Origin: Merismopedia glauca CCAP 1448/3
GTDB lineage: Bacteria > Cyanobacteriota > Cyanobacteriia > Cyanobacteriales > CCAP-1448
DNA: 34,175 nucleotides
Reading direction: 5' to 3'
Assembly: GCF_003003775.1 (NCBI RefSeq)
Contig: NZ_PVWJ01000051.1
Location: 1 to 34,175, forward strand
In this document: positions 7,356 to 14,826 of the stretch, in pieces
How positions within the stretch are numbered: position 1 is the first letter of the stretch
Layout: each line of letters opens with the position of its first letter
The notes under the pieces: generated by a model
Database searches by the model: none
Told to the model about the DNA's origin: nothing
The model's input: the letters and a program-made list of their open reading frames with translations, nothing else
Translations under genes and position numbers: made by a program

Positions 7356-9431
7356 TTAAGTTTCTATGACTAGCACATTAGCATCCTGGGGAGAGAGAAC
7401 TTCAGTATTTTTGGTGGGCTTAGGTTCTGGTTTTTGATAAACGACTAAATCGAACCAAAAAGTGGTTCCCACAGCAATTTCACTGACTAAATTGACTCTA
7501 CTATGGTGTTTTTGTTCGATAATGTTGCGGACAATTGATAGTCCTAATCCAGTTCCTTCTAGGGTATGGACGCGGTTTTCCACTCGGAAGAAACGGTCAA
7601 AAATTGCCTGTCGATCTTCGGTTGCAATTCCAATACCCGTATCTGCAATTTCCACCCGCACGAATTGAGAGGTTTGATTGGGTGATTCTGCCTCTACTTC
7701 AGTCGTAGCAGTTTCTGGCACTGTATTATGGGCGATCGCATAAGCGCGGATTGCCACTTTCCCTCCAGACGAAGTGAATTTTAGACCATTGCCGACCAGA
7801 TTCGTTAAAACTTGCAGTAAAAGGTCATAATGCCCTAGTATTGGCGGTAAATCTGGCTCTACATCTTTAATGAGTTCAATTCCCTTATCGCGGGCATTAA
7901 GTTGATAGGTGCGTAAAGTTTGCTCTATTGGTTGGATCAGTTCAACTGCTTCTAAGTTGTAAACGCGGGAAGATTCTAGACGAGATAAGTCAAGGACATC
8001 GTTGACTAAACGGGTTAAGCGATCGGTTTCCCGATTGGCTGTATCTAAAAATTCTGCCCGTTCAGCAGATGAAAGATCATCCCCATAGTCATGCAAAGTT
8101 TCGATAAAAGATTTGATATTAAACAAAGGTGTGCGGAGTTCGTGAGAAATGTTGCTGATAAATTGACCTTTTGCCTCATTTAATTCTACTTCTCGCGTAA
8201 TATCTTGAACAGTCATCGCCACACCTTTAACAATATCTCGATACTGATCGAGAACAGTAGTTAACAGAATTCGGATTGTCCGTTCCGTAGGTTGAGTCAG
8301 GGTAATCCTAAACTCACCGCGATCGCGATCGCCGTGGCGTTCAACCTCAGCATCTAGTGGTGAAGCAATATTACTACTCTTGCTTTGATACCCGTGTCCT
8401 TCCCCAGCCGCAATTTGATATAAAGGTCGAGTAATTTCGACTTGAACGGGTGCAGGTAGGATTTTGAGGACATTTTGCCCAATAATATCTTGACTCTCCC
8501 AACCAAAAATTCTTCTAGCAGTGGGATTAACTAAGATGACATTTAAGCTAGTATCAATTAAAACCGCACCATCAGCAATTGTTGAGACTAAAGTTTCCAA
8601 TTTAGCTTTTTCAGCCGTTAATTCTTCAATATTTTGCTCTTCATAACGTTCTAATCTCTCTCCCATCTCGTTGAAACTAGCGATTAATTCTCCTAGTTCT
8701 CCCCGTAAAGGCAAATCTATCCGTTGTTTGAAGTTACCCGCCGCGATATTTTTGACCCCAACTAATAGTTCCTTAATCGGTTGAGTGATCATCAAAGCAT
8801 TAAAAACAGCCCCCAAAATCACCATTACCCAAATAGAGATGAAGACAGCTATGGTTACATCTCTAGTCAGGTTAGAAGAAGCCACTACCCTAGCATTAGG
8901 ATTGATCCCGATCGCCAATACTCCTAAATATCTGCCCTCATGATGCAAGGGAACAAAAACATCAGTGATTTCTCCATCTGGAGTGATATGCTGCCGAACC
9001 ATCGGCAATTCGGCACTATCTTCAAAGTTTTCGGGGAGATTGATTCTTCTTTGAATCGTCAGAGAGTTTTGGACTTGGGATTCAGAAAAGGGAATTCCTA
9101 AGAATATTTGTCCATTCTCGTCAGCATAGAGCATATATCTAATGCTGGAAGTGGTACTGTAAAAGCGGTGCGAAAACCTAGCTGCTTGAGCTAGATCCTT
9201 TTCAGCAATTAAAGGGGCGACATTGGCTGCTAGCAATAAACCCAAGTCGCGTCCAAAACGAGTATCATTCATGCGGGTGTCTTGTTGGATGGAATTAACC
9301 GCCCAAAATGTCACTCCACTCATAATTAATGAGACGAACAAGGTGGCTGCTGCTAGAAGTTTAGTTTGCAGGGTGAATTCCGCCCACCATTCGGCTATTG
9401 TTTGTCTAAGATTCTTGATTATGGCTAGCAA
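7356..9431 (-). CDS. nblS: Two-component sensor histidine kinase NblS (Hik33/DspA type)
   Basis: A 691-aa membrane kinase. TM1 is about residues 24-47, an extracytoplasmic sensor region runs to about 190, and TM2 is about 192-218. HAMP follows (QPIKELLVGVKNIAAGNFKQ), then PAS (about 275-405; LVSTIADGAVLIDTSLNVIL), HisKA with phospho-acceptor H430 in ISHELRTPLFN, and HATPase with N-box LTNLVGNGLKF, DTGIGIA and GTGLGLSI. The sensor and HisKA parts (TRFGRDLGLLLAANVAP, DYGDDLSSAERAEFLDTANR) are characteristic of NblS/Hik33, the high-light, cold and nutrient-stress kinase that works with RpaB/NblR. The frame has no ATG near its beginning. TTG at 9431 is taken as start because an in-frame TAA lies 21 bases upstream and the known N-terminus aligns there. 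It ends with an unconserved tail (KPEPKPTKNTEVLSPQ). Confidence 0.92.
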   Translation of the reverse strand: MLAIIKNLRQTIAEWWAEFTLQTKLLAAATLFVSLIMSGVTFWAVNSIQQDTRMNDTRFGRDLGLLLAANVAPLIAEKDLAQAARFSHRFYSTTSSIRYMLYADENGQIFLGIPFSESQVQNSLTIQRRINLPENFEDSAELPMVRQHITPDGEITDVFVPLHHEGRYLGVLAIGINPNARVVASSNLTRDVTIAVFISIWVMVILGAVFNALMITQPIKELLVGVKNIAAGNFKQRIDLPLRGELGELIASFNEMGERLERYEEQNIEELTAEKAKLETLVSTIADGAVLIDTSLNVILVNPTARRIFGWESQDIIGQNVLKILPAPVQVEITRPLYQIAAGEGHGYQSKSSNIASPLDAEVERHGDRDRGEFRITLTQPTERTIRILLTTVLDQYRDIVKGVAMTVQDITREVELNEAKGQFISNISHELRTPLFNIKSFIETLHDYGDDLSSAERAEFLDTANRETDRLTRLVNDVLDLSRLESSRVYNLEAVELIQPIEQTLRTYQLNARDKGIELIKDVEPDLPPILGHYDLLLQVLTNLVGNGLKFTSSGGKVAIRAYAIAHNTVPETATTEVEAESPNQTSQFVRVEIADTGIGIATEDRQAIFDRFFRVENRVHTLEGTGLGLSIVRNIIEQKHHSRVNLVSEIAVGTTFWFDLVVYQKPEPKPTKNTEVLSPQDANVLVIET

Positions 9432-9480
9432 GGTATTGCGGATGAAAATTTATAGATAATAATAAGTTTTATTTTGGCAT

Positions 9481-9548
9481 TTTATTGCAGAAGTAGAGAC
9501 GTAGGATTTTATTGCAGAAGTAGAGACGCAGCACCGCTACGTCTCTAC
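9481..9548. repeat. Tandem plus inverted GTAGAGACG repeat
   Basis: A 24-base unit, TTTATTGCAGAAGTAGAGAC plus four bases, occurs at 9481-9504 and again at 9508-9531 with one change. The second copy pairs with GCTACGTCTCTAC (9536-9548) to give a 13-base stem with one mismatch (9520-9532 against 9536-9548). It belongs to the same GACGTAGC hairpin family as 17917, 19552 and 23814. Confidence 0.7.
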
Positions 9549-9601
9549 AGACAGATAATTTAGATCGCTCTTAGTAGTTAATTTTGGGGATGAGAAGTTT
9601 T

Positions 9602-10591
9602 ATGGCACGTTACGATGTATATGGTCTGGGCAACGCTCTGTTAGATATTGAATGTGAAGTAGTTCCAGAAACGCTTCAGGAATTGGGCATCGAAAAAGGA
9701 GTCATGACGTTACTTGATGAGGAGAGTCAAAATAAGATTTTAAATCATTTGGATGGCTCTGCTCACAAACGGACTTCTGGTGGTTCGGCGGCAAATACGA
9801 TCGTTGCTGTGAGTCAGTTTGGTGGTAAAGCTTTCTACTCTTGCAAAGTTGCTAGGGATGAACCTGGCGCATATTATCTCGACGATCTTCTCCGTTGTGG
9901 TGTTGATACCAACCTCCAGCAGCATCCAGCCGAACCTGGAATTACGGGTAAATGCTTGGTTTTTGTGACTCCCGATGCCGATCGCACCATGAATACCTTT
10001 TTGGGGATTTCCTCTCGGTTCTCGGAAATGGATTTGGTTCCCGAAGCGATCGCTGACTCTACCTACACTTACATAGAAGGATACCTAGTTACGGGAGAGC
10101 ATAGTAAAGAAGCTGCGATTAAAGCTAGAGAAATGGCTTTATCATCCGGTCAAAAAGTAGCATTAACCTTATCCGACTTAAATATGGTCAAATTCTTCAA
10201 GCAGGGTTTGCTGGAGATGATTGGTACAGGGGTAGATTTTATCTTTGCTAACGAGAGTGAAGCCTTACAGATGGCAGATACTCAGGAATTGGTACAGGCG
10301 ATCGCTCATTTGAAAACCTTGGCTACAGGCTTTGCGATCACCCGTGGTGCGAAGGGTTCCCTAATTTTTGATGGAGAGACAGCTTACGAAATAGAACCTT
10401 TTCCAGTGAAAGCCATAGACACAGTTGGCGCTGGAGATATGTATGCTGGAGGAGTATTGTACGGTATTACCAATGGCATGGATTGGGCAACTGCGGGGTG
10501 TTTGGGTTCGATGGCTTCAGCTAAACTAGTTACTACTCTAGGTGCAAGGCTGGAAAAAGCCGATATGCAGTCTTTGCTGGCTCAATTATAG
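9602..10591 (+). CDS. PfkB-family sugar/nucleoside kinase, probably adenosine kinase
   Basis: A 329-aa ribokinase-fold kinase. The N-terminus MARYDVYGLGNALLDIECEV is the substrate-lid start, SGGSAANTIVAVSQFGG is PfkB signature 1, and IDTVGAGDMYAGGVL is signature 2 with catalytic base D279. The length and the phrases YEGYLVTGE-like and FANESEAL are typical of cyanobacterial proteins annotated as adenosine kinase, which turn adenosine into AMP and help clear the by-product of S-adenosylhomocysteine. TTG at 9584 and ATG at 9590 are in frame, but ATG 9602 is preferred: GGGGATGAGAAG lies just upstream, and homologues begin M-(x)2-YDVYGLGNAL. A perfect hairpin, AGCAGGCA-TCT-TGCCTGCT, lies 33 bases after the stop. 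Substrate identity is inferred from family resemblance. Confidence 0.85.
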   Translation: MARYDVYGLGNALLDIECEVVPETLQELGIEKGVMTLLDEESQNKILNHLDGSAHKRTSGGSAANTIVAVSQFGGKAFYSCKVARDEPGAYYLDDLLRCGVDTNLQQHPAEPGITGKCLVFVTPDADRTMNTFLGISSRFSEMDLVPEAIADSTYTYIEGYLVTGEHSKEAAIKAREMALSSGQKVALTLSDLNMVKFFKQGLLEMIGTGVDFIFANESEALQMADTQELVQAIAHLKTLATGFAITRGAKGSLIFDGETAYEIEPFPVKAIDTVGAGDMYAGGVLYGITNGMDWATAGCLGSMASAKLVTTLGARLEKADMQSLLAQL

Positions 10592-10624
10592 GCTGTTTAG
10601 CTAGAAATTGATTCTTTACTGTGG

Positions 10625-10643
10625 AGCAGGCATCTTGCCTGCT
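10625..10643. terminator. Hairpin after PfkB-kinase gene
   Basis: AGCAGGCA and TGCCTGCT form a perfect eight-base stem with a TCT loop, 33 bases after the kinase stop codon. No T-run follows, so it is a weak terminator candidate or a dispersed repeat. Confidence 0.4.
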
Positions 10644-10694
10644 TCATAAAAACCTAATGCTGTCGAAACAACTGGCGATCGCCATTTAAAGATT

Positions 10695-11711
10695 ATGAAT
10701 ATTCATTCCCCCATCCAAACTTCCCTTAAACCTTCAGTTACACCTTTTGCTACTAAATTAGGACAGCCACTTACCAAAAAACAGATTAGCATTTTACAAA
10801 TTAATCTAGGAAAGCGTTGTAATTTAGCCTGTACTCATTGTCATGTAGAAGCAGGACCAAAACGTACTGAAGAAATGAGTGAGGAAGTTTGCGATCGCCT
10901 GATTGAATTAATTCACAAATTTCCGCAAATTAAAACTGTAGACTTAACTGGTGGCGCACCAGAAATGAATTATGCTTTTAAGCCATTACTTGAAGCAGCT
11001 AGAAATACTGAAAAAGAAGTAATAGTACGTTCCAATTTAACTATATATTTTGAAGAGGGATTTACATATTTACCTCAATATTTTGCCGAAAATCAAGTCA
11101 GAGTTGTAGCTTCTTTACCTTGTTATTTACAAGATAATGTTGATAAAATGAGAGGGCAAGGTGTATATGATGCTTCAATTAAAGCGTTGCAAATACTCAA
11201 CGATCTTGGTTATGCTCAAGACTCAAATTTAATCTTAGATTTAGTCTACAATCCTGCAATCCCTAACTCTAGCGAATTTTCTTTAACTCCAGATCAGGGA
11301 AATTTACAAACTGCTTATAAAAAGTTTCTCCAAGACAAATTTAATATTAGATTTAACCACATATTTACTATAACTAATTTACCGATTGGTAGAACTAAAT
11401 TTCATCTTCAACATCGAGGGTTAGAACAAGATTACTTACATTTTTTAGAACATAATTATAATGCTGATACAGTGGCTACTTTAATGTGTCGCAATCAGTT
11501 GTCAATCGATTATTTAGGCGATGTTTATGATTGTGATTTTAATCAAATGGAAAACATCCCAGCAACAAATTCTGAAAAAGACAAATTAACAGTAGAAAAA
11601 TTACTCGCAGCCAACTCCTTAGATGTAATTGAAGAAGTCGCAACGGCTTTATACTGTTATGGATGTACCGCAGGATGTGGTTCTAGTTGCGGTGGTGCTT
11701 TAGTTGGTTAA
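10695..11711 (+). CDS. arsS: Radical SAM protein, arsenosugar-biosynthesis ArsS family
   Basis: A 338-aa radical S-adenosylmethionine enzyme. The cluster motif is CNLACTHC (CxxxCxxC) at about residues 42-49 in the phrase QINLGKRCNLACTHCHVEAG. TVDLTGGAPEMN is the SAM-binding GGE-like motif, and IRFNHIFTITNLPIGR is a conserved ArsS block. The C-terminal Cys-rich part (CRNQLSIDYLGDVYDCDFNQ, then CYGCTAGCGSSCGGAL) is the DUF3641-type auxiliary region. In Synechocystis the homologue joins dimethylarsenite with the SAM adenosyl group on the way to oxo-arsenosugars. No arsM methyltransferase is in the window. A rhodanese gene follows 28 bp later and a PfkB kinase precedes by 103 bp. The family call is firm; that arsenic is the substrate here is inference. 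Confidence 0.85.
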   Translation: MNIHSPIQTSLKPSVTPFATKLGQPLTKKQISILQINLGKRCNLACTHCHVEAGPKRTEEMSEEVCDRLIELIHKFPQIKTVDLTGGAPEMNYAFKPLLEAARNTEKEVIVRSNLTIYFEEGFTYLPQYFAENQVRVVASLPCYLQDNVDKMRGQGVYDASIKALQILNDLGYAQDSNLILDLVYNPAIPNSSEFSLTPDQGNLQTAYKKFLQDKFNIRFNHIFTITNLPIGRTKFHLQHRGLEQDYLHFLEHNYNADTVATLMCRNQLSIDYLGDVYDCDFNQMENIPATNSEKDKLTVEKLLAANSLDVIEEVATALYCYGCTAGCGSSCGGALVG

Positions 11712-11739
11712 GGAAGAGGGAAGAAGGAAGAGGGAAGAT

Positions 11740-12075
11740 ATGATTGCAGCAATTAAAGTTCAAGAATTAGCAGAAAAACTCAATAGCGATCGCCAAGAGG
11801 TACAATTAATTGATGTGAGAGAACCTGGAGAAATAGCGATCGCTCAAATTCCTCATTTCTCTAATCTACCATTAAGTCAATTTGCCCAATGGTCAGATCG
11901 CATCTTAGAATTATTTAATCCCGAACTCGAAACCATTGTACTTTGTCATCATGGCATTCGTTCGGCTCAAATGTGTCAATGGCTAAGCAGTCAAGGATTT
12001 ACGAATTTGAAAAACGTCAGTGGTGGAATTGATGCTTACTCAGAAATAGTCGATTTATCGGTTCCAAGATACTGA
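11740..12075 (+). CDS. Single-domain rhodanese-like protein
   Basis: A 111-aa rhodanese fold. The LIDVREPGEIAIAQIPHFSN motif opens the domain, and the active loop LCHHGIRSA carries the persulfide Cys with the CxxGxR pattern of active sulfurtransferases. SQGFTNLKNVSGGIDAY closes it. It is expected to shuttle sulfane sulfur in the cytosol. The frame can be read from TTG at 11704, overlapping arsS by eight bases, but the intervening codons (KEEGRRKRED) come from a purine-rich GGAAGA repeat, and ATG 11740 gives the usual rhodanese start with AGGGAAG five bases before it. It is probably co-transcribed with arsS, and such pairing suggests thiol/persulfide chemistry or sulfur delivery beside the radical enzyme, which I infer only from position. 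Confidence 0.85.
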   Translation: MIAAIKVQELAEKLNSDRQEVQLIDVREPGEIAIAQIPHFSNLPLSQFAQWSDRILELFNPELETIVLCHHGIRSAQMCQWLSSQGFTNLKNVSGGIDAYSEIVDLSVPRY

Positions 12076-12142
12076 ATTTGGAGTTCGGAGTTTAACCCAA
12101 ACTCAAGTTAAAAAATAATTCATGTTTGCCGAATTAAATACT

Positions 12143-12940
12143 TTATCTACATAACCAATAATTAGCCGCATTGTATATAGGTGTAATTGGTAAAATCCAA
12201 TCAGCAGTGGGATCGATAGGCACGTATTTACTTAAATCCGATCTAGGATCTTGATTGACTAAAATGTTTTTTTGATTGAGACTCCAGATCGTTAAACGTC
12301 TTTGTTTTAATCGCTTAAATAAATAAGCAGTTTGAATTTTCAAAAGCTGTCTTTGGCGATCGCGATCGATTTGTAAGTGAATTTGAAACTGAGGTTTTTG
12401 AGAAATCTCTGCCAAGCTAGGAATTTGAAAAACCTGGCAAAACTCTGCATCAAATCCCAACTCAGCCTCGCTAAAATCTATATAATGAGTCAACCTTTTC
12501 ATCACTAACACTTCTTTAAAAGAAGCAGAAGAGTGGCGATCGCGCAAGTAAAAATGTGTGGGACAAATTTGCAGTAAGCTTTGTTCCTTTAAAGAAAGAT
12601 TAGTCTGAAATTGGGCAGATAAATTCAAACTTCGAGCAAACTGTTGGCGTAAATTATCTCCATAAAGTCTACCTTCAGAACATTTAAATACTAAGCGTTC
12701 CTCTGGTAGTAAGCTAAACTTAAGATTGTCATGACTTAAAATATGAATGCCCTTATCTATAGGGTTAGGATATCGATTGATATTATAAATATCTCGATGT
12801 TTGCCTAAATCTTCGATTAAGAGATTTAATTCTGACACAAACGAACTAATATCTTGATATTTTTCTAATACTTTTCTATGAAAATCAACAGAAAAGTCTA
12901 GGTTTTTTTCAGATAAATTTAAAGCGATCGCTGGATTCAT
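12143..12940 (-). CDS. Conserved-looking protein of unknown function
   Basis: A 265-aa soluble protein that I do not recognise. There is no signal peptide or membrane segment. The N-terminal half is helical and charged (NLSEKNLDFSVDFHRKVLEK), then mixed beta/charged (LKFSLLPEERLVFKCSEGRL). The second half has HLQIDRDRQRQLLKIQTAYL, a Lys/Arg-rich helix (FKRLKQRRLTIWSLNQKNIL), and ends with an aromatic motif (DPTADWILPITPIYNAANYW). Codon use and HIP1 content resemble the neighbours, so there is no sign of recent transfer. It is divergent from the CyanoP gene, with 108 bp between the starts, and convergent with the rhodanese gene. The ATG at 12940 lies beside a HIP1 site and has no strong ribosome-binding site. 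Confidence 0.75.
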   Translation of the reverse strand: MNPAIALNLSEKNLDFSVDFHRKVLEKYQDISSFVSELNLLIEDLGKHRDIYNINRYPNPIDKGIHILSHDNLKFSLLPEERLVFKCSEGRLYGDNLRQQFARSLNLSAQFQTNLSLKEQSLLQICPTHFYLRDRHSSASFKEVLVMKRLTHYIDFSEAELGFDAEFCQVFQIPSLAEISQKPQFQIHLQIDRDRQRQLLKIQTAYLFKRLKQRRLTIWSLNQKNILVNQDPRSDLSKYVPIDPTADWILPITPIYNAANYWLCR

Positions 12941-13048
12941 CAGTCAAAAAGTTCAACTAGATTGCTCGTCCAAACTCAGCCATAATTTCCAAGAATACGA
13001 TCGATACGATAATATTTTAATGCCAACCCCATACTAACGACAAAAACA

Positions 13049-13603
13049 ATGTTGAGACGCATCGCTGTTATTTTATTGCTTTTAGTGAGCTTAAGCTTGT
13101 TTCCAGTCGTTAGATCGGCTAATGCAGCTATTACAGCCGGTCTTAAGCCTTATATAGATAGCATAGACGGTTACAGATTCCTTTATCCTAACGGTTGGAC
13201 AGAAATTGCTGTCAAAAATGGTCCCGATGTAGTTCTTCACGATCTGATCGAACAAAGCGAAAACGTCAGCGTGATCGTTAATCCAGTTCCTGATGGTAAA
13301 ACTCTAGCAGATTTAGGGACTCCAGGAGAAGTAGGATACAAATTGATGAATAATGCGATCGCTCCTACCAATTCTAATCGTCAAGCTGAATTAGTCAACG
13401 CCGAAAGTCTGGAAAAAAATGGCAAAATATACTACATACTAGAATATGCAGTCAAAGCTCCCCAAGGAGAGCGTCATAACGTCGCTAGTGTAGCTGTAAA
13501 TCGCGGTCAATTGTATACCTTCAATGCTTCAGCTACAGAAAAACGCTGGCGTAAAATCAAAGATCTACTGACGCAATCAGTCAAATCCTTCACCGTAGAT
13601 TAG
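13049..13603 (+). CDS. psbP2: CyanoP, PsbP-domain photosystem II protein
   Basis: A 184-aa exported protein of the PsbP family. The signal peptide (residues about 1-27, MLRRIAVILLLLVSLSLFPV to ANAA) has an AxA-type cleavage site. The mature part starts with KPYIDSIDGYRFLYPNGWTE, the diagnostic CyanoP motif, followed by VSVIVNPV, LGTPGEVGYKLM and a C-terminal YTFNASATEKRWRKIKDLL. CyanoP acts at the lumenal side of thylakoids during photosystem II assembly. Known CyanoP proteins are usually lipoproteins with a lipobox Cys just before the domain; no Cys is present in this leader. The Maf gene follows 118 bp downstream, a pairing seen in other cyanobacteria. The start at 13049 gives the expected leader length. 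Confidence 0.9.
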   Translation: MLRRIAVILLLLVSLSLFPVVRSANAAITAGLKPYIDSIDGYRFLYPNGWTEIAVKNGPDVVLHDLIEQSENVSVIVNPVPDGKTLADLGTPGEVGYKLMNNAIAPTNSNRQAELVNAESLEKNGKIYYILEYAVKAPQGERHNVASVAVNRGQLYTFNASATEKRWRKIKDLLTQSVKSFTVD

Positions 13604-13721
13604 AAGGAAGAAGGAATAGGGAAAAAGGAAGAAGGAAGAAGGAAAAAGGCATAAATAATATCTAATCCCCAATCCCCAATCCCTAATCCCCAATCCCCAA
13701 TCTCAATCCCTAATCCCCAAC
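13603..13721. repeat. GGAAGAA purine tract and CCCCAAT heptamer repeats between cyanoP and maf
   Basis: The whole gap between the two genes is short tandem repeats. A GGAAGAA-type purine tract runs 13603-13649, and AATCCCC/AATCCCT heptamers run 13664-13720, ending one base before the maf ATG. These are the short tandemly repeated repetitive (STRR) sequences common in filamentous cyanobacteria. No ribosome-binding site is visible before maf as a result. Confidence 0.8.
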
Positions 13722-14315
13722 ATGAACAATCCTCAATTTGTTTTAGCTTCAGCTTCCCCCGCACGCCGTCGTTTGCTAGAAAGTGTAGGAATCAACGCCA
13801 AAATTTTGGTGAGTGATTTTGATGAATCTTTGATTCAAAAACAAGAACCCATCGATTTAGTTCAAACTCTAGCTCAGTGTAAAGCCGAAAAAGTAGCTCA
13901 ACAGTGTGAAGATAGTCTAATTTTAGGTTGTGATTCCGTATTGAGTCTAGGGGGTGAAATATATGGTAAACCAGATTCACCAGCACAGGCGATCGCTAGA
14001 TGGCAAAAAATGCGCTCTCAAGTAGGTATCCTATACACTGGTCATGCTTTAATCGATCGCAGGCAAGCTAGACAAGTCGTCAAATGTGGAATTACCCGCG
14101 TTCACTTCGCCGATCTGACAGATACGCAAATTAAAGCTTACGTTAAGACAGAAGAACCGTTAAAATGTGCTGGATGCTTTGCTATAGAAGGTCGCGGCGG
14201 ACTTTTCGTAGAGCGCCTAGAAGGCTGTCATACTAATGTAATTGGACTCAGCTTACCTTTATTAAGGCAAATGTTGGCTGAGCTAGGCTATGATGTGACT
14301 AATTTTTGGGATTAG
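13722..14315 (+). CDS. maf: Maf-family nucleoside triphosphate pyrophosphatase
   Basis: A 197-aa protein with the Maf/HAM1 fold. [14 protein letters not shown] is the P-loop-like signature (SxSPxRxxLL), FDES the nearby acidic motif, [16 protein letters not shown] the catalytic Asp block, and [12 protein letters not shown] plus [14 protein letters not shown] the C-terminal substrate-site motifs. The enzyme hydrolyses non-canonical or methylated nucleotides to monophosphates, or limits septation. The catalytic Asp is followed by SV instead of the common TV, which is a mild variation. The ATG follows a CCCCAAC repeat with no Shine-Dalgarno, so expression may depend on leaderless or weak initiation; a later start would delete the conserved SASP motif, so this start is kept. 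Confidence 0.93.
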   Translation: MNNPQFVLASASPARRRLLESVGINAKILVSDFDESLIQKQEPIDLVQTLAQCKAEKVAQQCEDSLILGCDSVLSLGGEIYGKPDSPAQAIARWQKMRSQVGILYTGHALIDRRQARQVVKCGITRVHFADLTDTQIKAYVKTEEPLKCAGCFAIEGRGGLFVERLEGCHTNVIGLSLPLLRQMLAELGYDVTNFWD

Positions 14316-14826
14316 CCTTCTGCTACGCGGTATTCCTCACCTGTCGAAACTGAAGCCAAAGCGATTAAGGAATTTTTGACTCACAGTTATAGCAGTTGAA
14401 GCATAGAGCTAAAAATACCGACTTCTGACTTCTGACTTCTAAAAATAGTGTCCTGGTAGACGAGACGCAACTAGATAAGCATTTTCAATAGTCATTAGCT
14501 AAATTAACCCACTTTAAATCTTCCTCCAAAACCACTTGATGAGAGTATTAAAGTCACCAATACTTGATTTTTAAAAGATTCCATTTAACTTATGTGTAAA
14601 AACTACTAAGATTTTGGGTACTCTTGGCTAAACAGGTACAAAATATGAGGTGTTCATTAAATTTACCTATTTGTAAACCTTATTGATATTTGACGTTAGC
14701 ACTACCACCCACGTGGGAGTTAATGTGAAAATCTGCGGATCGCCCTAACATTAGTTAAAGAAGCAAATCATCAGCAAAAGTTCACTAAAAATACAGTTCA
14801 ATTCCAAGTTTTAGAGGAAAAGTTTT
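14316..14826. other. Gene-free stretch upstream of the 969-aa protein
   Basis: These 511 bases show no convincing gene. They contain three GACTTCT heptamers (14420-14440) and a CCCACGTGGG palindrome (14708-14717). The end holds the ribosome-binding site AGAGGAAAA before the ATG at 14827. The long AT-rich part from about 14470 is a reasonable place for a promoter and a long leader. Confidence 0.55.
14420..14440. repeat. GACTTCT heptamer repeat, three copies
   Basis: Three exact head-to-tail GACTTCT units. The reverse-complement family (AGAAGTC) occurs at 29085-29112, showing that it is a dispersed STRR. Confidence 0.8.

Noticed and set aside
9584-9601. Earlier TTG/ATG start for the PfkB kinase
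   Set aside because: The extra six residues are not part of the conserved start, and the purine stretch GGGGATGAGAAG fits as the ribosome-binding site of the ATG at 9602.
14316-14387. In-frame continuation after the Maf stop codon reading ATRYSSPVETEAKAIKEFL
   Set aside because: Maf already has its normal length and C-terminal motifs, so this open stretch is probably chance and not readthrough or a lost domain.
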